IMG/VR virus record: IMGVR_UViG_3300017963_000192
Coordinates: 62,001 to 126,000 of that record
Direction: 5' to 3' (one strand)
Source of the DNA: a virus
DNA length: 64,000 nt
Shown here: positions 28,883 through 35,424 of the stretch, in pieces
How the letters are laid out: each line of letters starts with the position of its first letter
Position numbering within the stretch: position 1 is the first letter of the stretch
Notes under the pieces: generated by a model
The model's input: the letters and a program-made list of their open reading frames with translations, nothing else
Told to the model about the DNA's origin: nothing
Database searches by the model: none
Translations under genes and position numbers: made by a program

Positions 28883-29311
28883 TTAAGTTATTTGAGTAGA
28901 AACTAAAAAGTTAACGAGTTCAACTAATTGAGCATGTAATTCATGCATATCTCCATTAATCATATAAACATCCAAAACGTCCTCTTCAACTTTTTTAGTC
29001 ATTTCATACCAATTATCAAAAGTACTTTCGGTTTTGTCTGTTACCGAATTGAATCTTGCTATAAGTTCGTCAGAATATTCTTCATTAAGGACTATTTCAC
29101 CACTATCTAAAGCTTTATAAACATTTTGAAGTTCCCTCAAACAACTTTCTAAAATTTTAAGAGTTAAATTAAAAGTTTTATTGATTTTCTCAATATCAGC
29201 TTTAGGTTCAATAAAATAGGTACCTAATAAAACTAATTCATTTAGGAACTCCTCTTCAGCTATCCCAAACTTATTTTTATTAATGTCTCCAACATTATTT
29301 AACATTAGCAT
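28883..29311 (-). CDS. Hypothetical helical protein
   Basis: 142 residues, strongly helical with heptad-like Leu/Ile spacing (EEEFLNELVLLGTYFIEPKADIEKINKTFNLTLKILESCLRELQNVYKALDSGEIV). No motif or signal is recognised. It is adjacent to the beta-rich structural protein at 29320..29835 and near a promoter. Role unknown. Confidence 0.5.
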   Translation of the reverse strand: MLMLNNVGDINKNKFGIAEEEFLNELVLLGTYFIEPKADIEKINKTFNLTLKILESCLRELQNVYKALDSGEIVLNEEYSDELIARFNSVTDKTESTFDNWYEMTKKVEEDVLDVYMINGDMHELHAQLVELVNFLVSTQIT

Positions 29312-29319
29312 CTACAATT

Positions 29320-29835
29320 TTATGATGAGTAAGTTTCGGATATATAATAACCGTCTTTTAAATCAGCATCAGCATCATAATCATAATAGATTACATCGTT
29401 TACTGATTTTCCAGTAAAATCACCTTTTACTAGACGATGAGCATCAAAATGAGTTGGGGTATCGCTATATTGATATGCTACTGCTACAACTTCACTAGCT
29501 CCAGGCGTTGCTGCTAGAGTAAAGTAGATTTCCAAAGCACCAGTCTCATAATTTATTGTACTCTCTTCTCCTGTAGAAGTGGATATGTCTGCTCCAGAAA
29601 TTACACCACCAGAATCTGTCGCTGCAACAGGAGTACCATCGACAAGAATTGTGAGTTCTCCTTCTTCTACAATAGTTGTCAATCCTGTTGATGATGTAAA
29701 GTATCTATTAGAAGCATCTCCTACTCCAATACCAGTACTAGTTATAACTTGGTCTTCTATCATAGCTTTTTCGTGGACTAATGCCCAATCAGCATTTTCC
29801 CCAATAAACTTTATTGTACCTTTAAAATCAGCCAT
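29320..29835 (-). CDS. Beta-rich virion-like protein
   Basis: The 171-residue protein is Thr/Ser/Gly/Val-rich with regular beta repeats (GTIKFIGENADWALVHEKAMIEDQVITSTGIGVGDASNRYFTSSTGLTTIVEEGELTILVDGTPV), as in small phage decoration, tail or fibre proteins. It is first in a transcription unit: promoter motif F lies 57 bases upstream. The exact role is unknown. Confidence 0.5.
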   Translation of the reverse strand: MADFKGTIKFIGENADWALVHEKAMIEDQVITSTGIGVGDASNRYFTSSTGLTTIVEEGELTILVDGTPVAATDSGGVISGADISTSTGEESTINYETGALEIYFTLAATPGASEVVAVAYQYSDTPTHFDAHRLVKGDFTGKSVNDVIYYDYDADADLKDGYYISETYSS

Positions 29836-29883
29836 TTCTTCCTCCTAGATATTACTGTGCCCATTGGCAATATTTTTGCTATT

Positions 29884-29917
29884 AAAAAAAGATAATGAAA
29901 TTATTGCATTTTTTAAG
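29884..29917 (-). promoter_or_regulatory. Bipartite promoter-like motif, copy F
   Basis: CTTAAAAA (29917-29910), 14 bases, TTATCTTTTTTTAAT on the minus strand, upstream of the 171-residue protein gene at 29320..29835. It is one of eight copies with an invariant 14-base gap. Confidence 0.65.
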
Positions 29918-29956
29918 GAATATTCACATAATATTTATAGAATTGGTTAATTACTT

Positions 29957-30721
29957 TTATATTTTAGACTTTTTAAATTCCTTTAATTTTTTCTTTTCTA
30001 TTAGAGAAATACAAGCATCAACTACGTCAGAATCATACAATTTCCCCTTATTTTTACGAATTTCTTTTATTGCTTTTTTAAATCCTAAAGAAGGTCGATA
30101 AGGTCTGTGAGAAGACATTGCTTCAAGGACATCGGCTACCGCTAAAATACGAGTCTCTATAAGTATTTCATCACCTTTTAAACCTCTAGGATAACCTGAA
30201 CCATCCATTCTTTCATGATGTTGATATACTATTTCAGCAACAGGCCAAGGAAAATCTATTTCTTTTAATATTTTGTATCCTTTTAAAGGGTGTATTTTGA
30301 TTAAATCAAACTCTGTATCAGACAAGTCAGTTGGTTTAGATAAAATATCTGAAGGTAATCCTAATTTACCAATATCATGGACTGCTGCCGCTATTCTTAT
30401 TCCCTCAAGCATTCCATCTCTATTTTTAATTCCCATTTCCTCTCCAATATTTCTTGCAATATCAGCTACTTTTGATTGATGTCCAGCAGTATAAGGGTCA
30501 CGCATTTCGACAGCAGTAGCCATAGCTTGAACAACTCCAGAAAGGGCTTTCCTGAGTTTTTCTGGTATTTTTGTTTCTAATTCTATTTTTATGACTTCTT
30601 GTTTATTTTTTATGACGTGTTCGATTATTCTATAACCATTTTCTCTTAGAATGAATTTTAAATGTTCGTCTACAATAATACTATCTTTATCTATATAAAT
30701 ACCTTTATTGATATGTTTCAT
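29957..30721 (-). CDS. HD-GYP domain protein (c-di-GMP phosphodiesterase-like)
   Basis: The 254-residue protein carries an HD-GYP domain: H81 in TAGHQSKVA, HD at 115-116 in AVHDIGKL, HP at 144-145 and HHERMDGSGYP at 168-178, followed by RILAVADVLEAMSSHRPYRP. The catalytic residues expected of the family are all present, so cyclic-di-GMP hydrolysis is likely. The N-terminal ~50 residues contain no second domain. It stands alone next to a receiver-domain gene, as a split two-component pair. Phages seldom carry HD-GYP enzymes. Confidence 0.88.
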   Translation of the reverse strand: MKHINKGIYIDKDSIIVDEHLKFILRENGYRIIEHVIKNKQEVIKIELETKIPEKLRKALSGVVQAMATAVEMRDPYTAGHQSKVADIARNIGEEMGIKNRDGMLEGIRIAAAVHDIGKLGLPSDILSKPTDLSDTEFDLIKIHPLKGYKILKEIDFPWPVAEIVYQHHERMDGSGYPRGLKGDEILIETRILAVADVLEAMSSHRPYRPSLGFKKAIKEIRKNKGKLYDSDVVDACISLIEKKKLKEFKKSKI

Positions 30722-30736
30722 ATGTAGTCCTTTTAT

Positions 30737-31117
30737 TTATTCGTCTTTTAGACTTTTTGGAATTAATTTTTCAAGTCTACTAAGTCTAACAGCATTGTCT
30801 ATTGTTGCAAAAAGCATTTCTTTATCAAAAGGTTTTACTAAATACGTCTTTGGATTGTATTTATTAGCCTTTATTATAATTTCGTCATCATTCAATCCTG
30901 TTATGTAAATCAAAGGAGTATCTTCAAAATCCTCAAAACTGTTACTAATTCCACTGTCTACCAAGATAACATCGGGACTACTCTCTTCTATAGTTTTCGA
31001 AACCAGTTCTAAATCATTTGAAATCACTATTATTTCATTTTCAGAACCGCTAGTAACATACATATCAATTATTTCATTTACATCTGCGTTTTCACTCTCA
31101 ATTACAAGTATTCTCAT
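30737..31117 (-). CDS. Response-regulator receiver domain protein
   Basis: 126 residues with the REC fold: ILVIESENAD (acidic pocket), DVILVDSG with phospho-acceptor candidate D54, PLIYITG and the invariant Lys in YLVKPFD near 95. It has no output domain, so it probably acts by binding partners. It lies 16 bases upstream of the HD-GYP gene; in other bacteria such receivers are often fused to HD-GYP, which suggests the pair acts together. Confidence 0.82.
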   Translation of the reverse strand: MRILVIESENADVNEIIDMYVTSGSENEIIVISNDLELVSKTIEESSPDVILVDSGISNSFEDFEDTPLIYITGLNDDEIIIKANKYNPKTYLVKPFDKEMLFATIDNAVRLSRLEKLIPKSLKDE

Positions 31118-31124
31118 AATAAAC

Positions 31125-31436
31125 CTACTTCCACAAAAGTTTTAATAAGGCAAATGACACGATTATTACTGTTTGTACTACAATAAAAATCGTTACTATT
31201 TGCGTTTTAAACTTTTGAAGTTCTTTATTAGATTTTTCCAATTCTTCAACTCGATGTCTTAACCCGTTTTTGCCGTCAACACCCATAAGGACAACCTCAA
31301 TTGTTTTCATACGATCAAGCATTTCTCCAACTAGTTTGGAATTTTCTTTTTGGTTGTCGTTAAGTTCCTGGAGTTCTTTTAACACTAAATCTCTGTAAGC
31401 TTTTTCGACATCTGATTTACTATATTCGTTTGACAT
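31125..31436 (-). CDS. Membrane-anchored coiled-coil protein (XhlA/holin-like)
   Basis: 103 residues: a charged coiled coil (residues ~12-75) and a single C-terminal transmembrane segment (IVTIFIVVQTVIIVSFALLKLLWK). This topology resembles haemolysin XhlA-type proteins found in phage lysis modules (MKTIEVVLMGVDGKNGLRHRVEELEKSN is XhlA-like). In this position it might be a lysis protein or a membrane tether for the signalling proteins on either side. It ends in TAG. Confidence 0.55.
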   Translation of the reverse strand: MSNEYSKSDVEKAYRDLVLKELQELNDNQKENSKLVGEMLDRMKTIEVVLMGVDGKNGLRHRVEELEKSNKELQKFKTQIVTIFIVVQTVIIVSFALLKLLWK

Positions 31437-31439
31437 TTT

Positions 31440-32279
31440 CTATTTCCTTTTCTTCCTTCTGTCTGTTCTTTTTGAATAATTTTTTGCACATGAAACATCT
31501 TTAATAAGAATTATAGCTATAAATTTTTGCTTATCGATTGTACATCCCCTTGTTCTTATCTCTAATAATTTGCAAATATTATCCTTGTTGCAGAACTCGA
31601 CATCAAAAGATCTTCTTTCTCCTTTATCTATTGCGGATATAATGCTTTTACAGCCTTCTTCCGTTACACCAATATCATTAAGATGTACTCCAACCATATC
31701 ATTGATATTCTCACATTCTGCTATATTACAAAAACTGGGATTAACATCTTCTATAATCAAATCTTGAGAACAAATTGCAATGCCTTCAGTAGTTAATTCA
31801 ACCAAACGTTTATACCGATTTTGACTAATTCTTAATTGTTCAACTGTCTCTTTTTTAGAAGTAACATTACGTTGCATACCTCTAAATCCTATTATTCTGT
31901 TGTCATTAGAGTTTTTTAAAACATCAACAGATGTTTCGACCCATATTTTAATTCCATCTTTTCTTATAACTTGCCAATCAGTAATTTCATTTTTTTCTTC
32001 AGTTTCATAAACTTTACTAAATTCTTTATAAATTTTTTCTGCTGTTTTTTCGTCTGTATATTCTTTATAATTCATTCCAAAAAGTTCGTGTCTTGAATAT
32101 CCATACATTTCACAAAGAGCACGATTAAAAAAAGTTAAATTACCTTCTAAATCAACTTCATAGTATCCCTCATCAATACTCTCTAAAATGTTTTCATATT
32201 TATCTTTTGACTCTTCCAACCTTCTTTCTAATTTATTAAGTTGTGTTGTTATTTGTTCTATTTCATTTAAGTATGTCAT
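31440..32279 (-). CDS. PAS-domain sensor protein without output domain
   Basis: The 279-residue protein starts with a coiled coil (residues 1-30), then two PAS domains (~26-140 with GYYEVDLEGNLTFFNRALCEMYGYS and ~150-265 with GIAICSQDLIIEDVNPSFCNIAE). The KDGIKIWVETSVDVL and GFRGMQRNVTSKKE segments are typical PAS/PAC. There is no kinase, cyclase or HD region, so it must signal by protein contact. It is within the STAS-REC-HD-GYP cassette. It ends in TAG next to a basic tail. Confidence 0.82.
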   Translation of the reverse strand: MTYLNEIEQITTQLNKLERRLEESKDKYENILESIDEGYYEVDLEGNLTFFNRALCEMYGYSRHELFGMNYKEYTDEKTAEKIYKEFSKVYETEEKNEITDWQVIRKDGIKIWVETSVDVLKNSNDNRIIGFRGMQRNVTSKKETVEQLRISQNRYKRLVELTTEGIAICSQDLIIEDVNPSFCNIAECENINDMVGVHLNDIGVTEEGCKSIISAIDKGERRSFDVEFCNKDNICKLLEIRTRGCTIDKQKFIAIILIKDVSCAKNYSKRTDRRKKRK

Positions 32280-32293
32280 TTTATATATCCTAT

Positions 32294-32587
32294 CTACATT
32301 AATTTAAAAAACTTATCAAATGAACTGATTTTTAATAAATCAAACAAACCTTTATTTATATTTATCAAAGACACTTCTTTATCAAAAGATTTTTGTTTTT
32401 TTACCAATGCTACTAAAACACCTAATCCAGAAGAGTCCATACATTTAACATTTATCATATCCACAATTATATCTCTATCATTAGGAATTTCTGTTAATAA
32501 TTCTTTTTTGATTTTCACAATATTTTCTATACATAACGCATCTTCTACCACTATTATATATTTATCGTTTTCTATTTTTATTTCCAT
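32294..32587 (-). CDS. STAS domain, anti-sigma-factor-antagonist-like protein
   Basis: A 97-residue STAS domain with DSSGLGVL at 51-58, the serine-containing loop that SpoIIAA-type antagonists use for phosphorylation by their partner kinase. Start chosen at the ATG ending 32587, with AAAGGAAATC upstream; a longer frame to 32638 lacks a clear ribosome site and overlaps the neighbour. In known systems STAS proteins release sigma factors or other targets by partner switching. Ends in TAG. Confidence 0.8.
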   Translation of the reverse strand: MEIKIENDKYIIVVEDALCIENIVKIKKELLTEIPNDRDIIVDMINVKCMDSSGLGVLVALVKKQKSFDKEVSLININKGLFDLLKISSFDKFFKLM

Positions 32588-32795
32588 TTTTTGATTTCCT
32601 TTTTTCTTCTGTTGAAGAAAGTTCTTCTTGATAAGCAAAAGAATTTATAAGTTGTTCGTTTGTTAGCTTACCTTGTTTTATTAATATAAAACCCAACAAA
32701 CCTCCTTCGTGTCTTTGAATGTTAAGAGCTGTACTAACATCCTCCCTTGATACATATCTAAGTTTTATTAAAATTTCCCCAACTTTTTTATTCAT
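32562..32795 (-). CDS. MshEN-like small protein
   Basis: A 77-residue protein, start at ATG ending 32795 with AAGGAAAAAATA upstream. The core VGEILIKLRYVSREDVSTALNIQRHEGGLLGFILIKQGKLTNEQLINSFAYQEE matches the repeat pattern of MshEN / GspE N-terminal domains (LGELLVERG-ITEEQLEEALAEQ), which bind c-di-GMP in MshE. Here only one repeat-like unit stands alone, with a basic tail. Association with an HD-GYP gene makes c-di-GMP binding a reasonable but unproven idea. Confidence 0.55.
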   Translation of the reverse strand: MNKKVGEILIKLRYVSREDVSTALNIQRHEGGLLGFILIKQGKLTNEQLINSFAYQEELSSTEEKRKSKNGNKNRKR

Positions 32796-32805
32796 TATTT
32801 TTTCC

Positions 32806-33393
32806 TTACTTACCATTATTATCAAAATCATTCAGATAATTAATCGCATCTTCATATTCATCATACACTTTAAATAGGTTATACACGCTTAATCTTTTTG
32901 CAATTTCATATGATCTCCCTCTAAAACCATAAAAGGCGAGAGATCTATTACATTTTTTAAAATGTTCTGAAAGATGTATAAATACACCTACTCCAGATGA
33001 ATCGAATAAACTTAATTTGGAGCAATCTAGTATTGCATGTAAAGTTGTTTCGTATTTATTACAAATTATTTTATATGTTTCGAGAATGTTTTTTAAAGTA
33101 TTAGGGGTATTGTATATTGTAAGTTCTTTGAAATTTAATTTAATATTTAGAATGTTGTTTATTTTATCAAAAGAAATTGAATTGTCTAAAGAAACATCTC
33201 TTTTTTCTTTTTTATAAGGTTCACTTAATCTTTCAAGCCAATCACATGGTTTGTTAGAATTATTAATGCTATCAATCCCATCATTAGTGAAAGCATTAAA
33301 AAAATTAGGGTGTCTTTCCCAATCATATTTATGTTCGGAAACCAGGTTGTTATTCTCAAATTTATTTTCGAGTAAAGTTTTTTCATACTTCAT
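32806..33393 (-). CDS. STAS domain protein with N-terminal extension
   Basis: 195 residues: an ~80-residue unstructured or helical start, then a STAS domain (residues ~85-190) with ILDCSKLSLFDSSGVGVFIHLSEH and FYGFRGRSYEIAKRLSVYNLF. The DSSG loop again provides the phosphorylatable serine. It is the second STAS protein in 1.2 kb. The N-terminal extension may fix it to another component of the cassette. Function in partner switching is inferred. Confidence 0.75.
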   Translation of the reverse strand: MKYEKTLLENKFENNNLVSEHKYDWERHPNFFNAFTNDGIDSINNSNKPCDWLERLSEPYKKEKRDVSLDNSISFDKINNILNIKLNFKELTIYNTPNTLKNILETYKIICNKYETTLHAILDCSKLSLFDSSGVGVFIHLSEHFKKCNRSLAFYGFRGRSYEIAKRLSVYNLFKVYDEYEDAINYLNDFDNNGK

Positions 33394-33397
33394 TACT

Positions 33398-33949
33398 TTA
33401 ATCTCCCGAATTTATCTCAATTATATTTAATCTTTCACAATCAAAAAAATTAAAAGGAGCCACTTCTGCTGAAACTATGTCGGGAAACAGATAAACACCT
33501 CCGTCTATATAACTATTAACAACAAGTTCTGTACAAACAACCGCTTTTTTATCGGCATCTCCAACTCTTTTTAATTTAAATAGATATTTTATTAATAATA
33601 ATAACAACTGTTTATATGAATAATGTTCTCCTTCTCTTTTTACAGCAGATTCAAGTATTTTTCTATGTATTTCATCATTCATCCCTTTGTATCGTGCTAT
33701 ATATAAAAGTACATCCTCTTTTTTGTATTCTTGTAGTTGTTTAATCACAACTCCAATGAAAGTTGCTTCTATCGTAATCCCGTTTCCTAAATATATTAAT
33801 GCATGCGAGGCTTTGTATTTTGATTTAATTTTTTTAAAAAAGGTTTCTTGGAAATATACAATAAATCTGCTTATTATGTTTTTCTTTTTGTATATTAATA
33901 ATATATCGCTATCTTTCAATAATTCTTTATATTGTAAATACTCGCTCAT
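33398..33949 (-). CDS. Permuted NlpC/P60-like (YiiX-type) protein
   Basis: The 183-residue product has the order of circularly permuted papain-like proteins: KASHALIYLGNGITIEATFIGVVIKQLQEYKKEDVLLYIARYKG, then GEHYSYKQLLLLLIKYLF and AVVCTELVVNSYIDGG, with a His near the first motif and a Cys in CTELV as expected for the catalytic pair. Members include lipid- or peptidoglycan-directed hydrolases. It heads the signalling cassette, downstream of the weak promoter variant at 33985..34018. Confidence 0.6.
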   Translation of the reverse strand: MSEYLQYKELLKDSDILLIYKKKNIISRFIVYFQETFFKKIKSKYKASHALIYLGNGITIEATFIGVVIKQLQEYKKEDVLLYIARYKGMNDEIHRKILESAVKREGEHYSYKQLLLLLIKYLFKLKRVGDADKKAVVCTELVVNSYIDGGVYLFPDIVSAEVAPFNFFDCERLNIIEINSGD

Positions 33950-33984
33950 TATAATTCTCCTGAATGATTTCGTACATCATTTTT

Positions 33985-34018
33985 AGTACGTCATAAATAC
34001 GCAGTCTTACTTTTAATC
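33985..34018 (-). promoter_or_regulatory. Weaker variant of the bipartite promoter motif
   Basis: Minus strand GATTAAAA (34018-34011), 14 bases, TTATGACG. The first box fits seven of eight positions of the CTTAAAAT pattern loosely and the spacing is the same, but the second box lacks the T-run. It lies just upstream of the peptidase-like gene, so it may drive the signalling cassette. Confidence 0.35.
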
Positions 34019-34030
34019 CTTTCTTAAACA

Positions 34031-34774
34031 TCATTTAAATGTTCTCACATAAAATTCTAATTCAGCATTTATATCTTTATCATGCAATACTCTTAATCTA
34101 ACTTGATTTGCATATGGATTTTCAGAATAATATTTAACATATTTAGGAGGAGCTTCAATTTCATAATGCTGATTTTGATACCATAATCGTTTGTGTTTTA
34201 CAAATGTCCAATTTCCTCCGTATGCCGGTGGAATGTTTGGAGCCATTATAACATATACTTCTATTGGAAATTCTCCTGCTGATGAACTTATAAGTTGTAT
34301 CCCACCTCCATCTAAGTAATAGCTAAAACTTGGCGTTATAGTAATTTCTGTTACTCCTGTACTTGTTCCCAAGTGTGTTGTTCCTGTTGATGTAGTAATA
34401 GTAACATTCTCTCCCGTATCTTCTCCATAATCAAGACTGTCGGTATCTCCAGTAGTGAAATATATAAAAGTCATTGCGAGAGTGCCTTCAACTGGTCTTG
34501 GTTTTGTTTTAGGAATGCCAGTCTCAGGTTCAATGGGAGCTATTGTTTGATTAGAAGTATCTTTATAGTTTGTTTCAAAATCGATTAAACCAGTAGAGGT
34601 ATCAATACTGTTAAGATGGCATTCATATCTAAGGTTTCCGTCTGTTACAAATATTTCATAGTACTTGTCAGAGTTTTCGGTTTCCTGCCTAAAATTGTAC
34701 TGTACTTTGTTCAGTATTGATTTTGTAGTACAAATAGCAATGAATTCATCATATTCCATTAATTCTTTATACAT
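34031..34774 (-). CDS. Fibre-like structural protein, paralogue A
   Basis: A 247-residue protein. Its first ~90 residues (YYEIFVTDGNLRYECHLNSIDTSTGLIDFETNYKDTSNQTI) match the protein at 34774..35424 in outline (YYTLFAPDGEHLLYICYIDEV..SSVIDYEANYTSNANNQI), and the rest is Thr/Gly-rich beta strands (YGEDTGENVTITTSTGTTHLGTSTG). It is probably a tail fibre or appendage piece. No specific family known. Ends in TGA. Confidence 0.55.
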   Translation of the reverse strand: MYKELMEYDEFIAICTTKSILNKVQYNFRQETENSDKYYEIFVTDGNLRYECHLNSIDTSTGLIDFETNYKDTSNQTIAPIEPETGIPKTKPRPVEGTLAMTFIYFTTGDTDSLDYGEDTGENVTITTSTGTTHLGTSTGVTEITITPSFSYYLDGGGIQLISSSAGEFPIEVYVIMAPNIPPAYGGNWTFVKHKRLWYQNQHYEIEAPPKYVKYYSENPYANQVRLRVLHDKDINAELEFYVRTFK

Positions 34775-35424
34775 TATTTCTTCTCCACATAACTAAGAAC
34801 ATACCCTTTAGCAGTTAAATCACCAGTACCATTTCTTCTCTGTTGAAGAATTCTAATTCTACTACCTTTTTGATAATTTAAATCTAGATAAAGTGTTGAT
34901 ATGTTGTTGACATAGCTAAAATCTATATCTTTCATTGTGATACCGTCATCATCTACAATAACTTTCTTTAGGGAATTTAAAGGAGCTTGAAGAGCAACTT
35001 CATCATCAATTTTTACTCTTATTTTCTCAAGATTATCACATTTATACACAAACTCAGAGAACCATTTTTTCTCCGACCCAAAATCTATGTCATAAAATTC
35101 TGTCCAACCATCATCAGTACATTCGTGTGTAACATCTCCACTAGTAGAATCATATTCCCTTCTAAATCTATCTGATCTAAAAACATTATCTTTTATTTGG
35201 TTGTTGGCATTGGATGTATAATTAGCTTCATAGTCAATTACACTTGAAGCATGGCGCACTTCGTCTATGTAACATATATATAATAGATGTTCTCCATCTG
35301 GAGCAAACAAGGTATAATATTTAGCTCCTCCAGTAGATGTTATTATATGCTGATATTGAAGATTCTTTGTTTCAGAATCTAATACATGAGACTTATATTC
35401 AGTATATGTTAATTTAAGTTCCAT
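34774..35424 (-). CDS. Fibre-like structural protein, paralogue B
   Basis: 216 residues sharing an N-terminal domain with its downstream neighbour and carrying a C-terminal part with EKIRVKIDDEVALQAPLNSLKKVIVDDDG and a basic end (RIRILQQRRNGTGDLTAKG). It overlaps both neighbours by one base. Tandem paralogues suggest a duplication within the appendage genes. Role inferred from position. Confidence 0.55.
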   Translation of the reverse strand: MELKLTYTEYKSHVLDSETKNLQYQHIITSTGGAKYYTLFAPDGEHLLYICYIDEVRHASSVIDYEANYTSNANNQIKDNVFRSDRFRREYDSTSGDVTHECTDDGWTEFYDIDFGSEKKWFSEFVYKCDNLEKIRVKIDDEVALQAPLNSLKKVIVDDDGITMKDIDFSYVNNISTLYLDLNYQKGSRIRILQQRRNGTGDLTAKGYVLSYVEKK

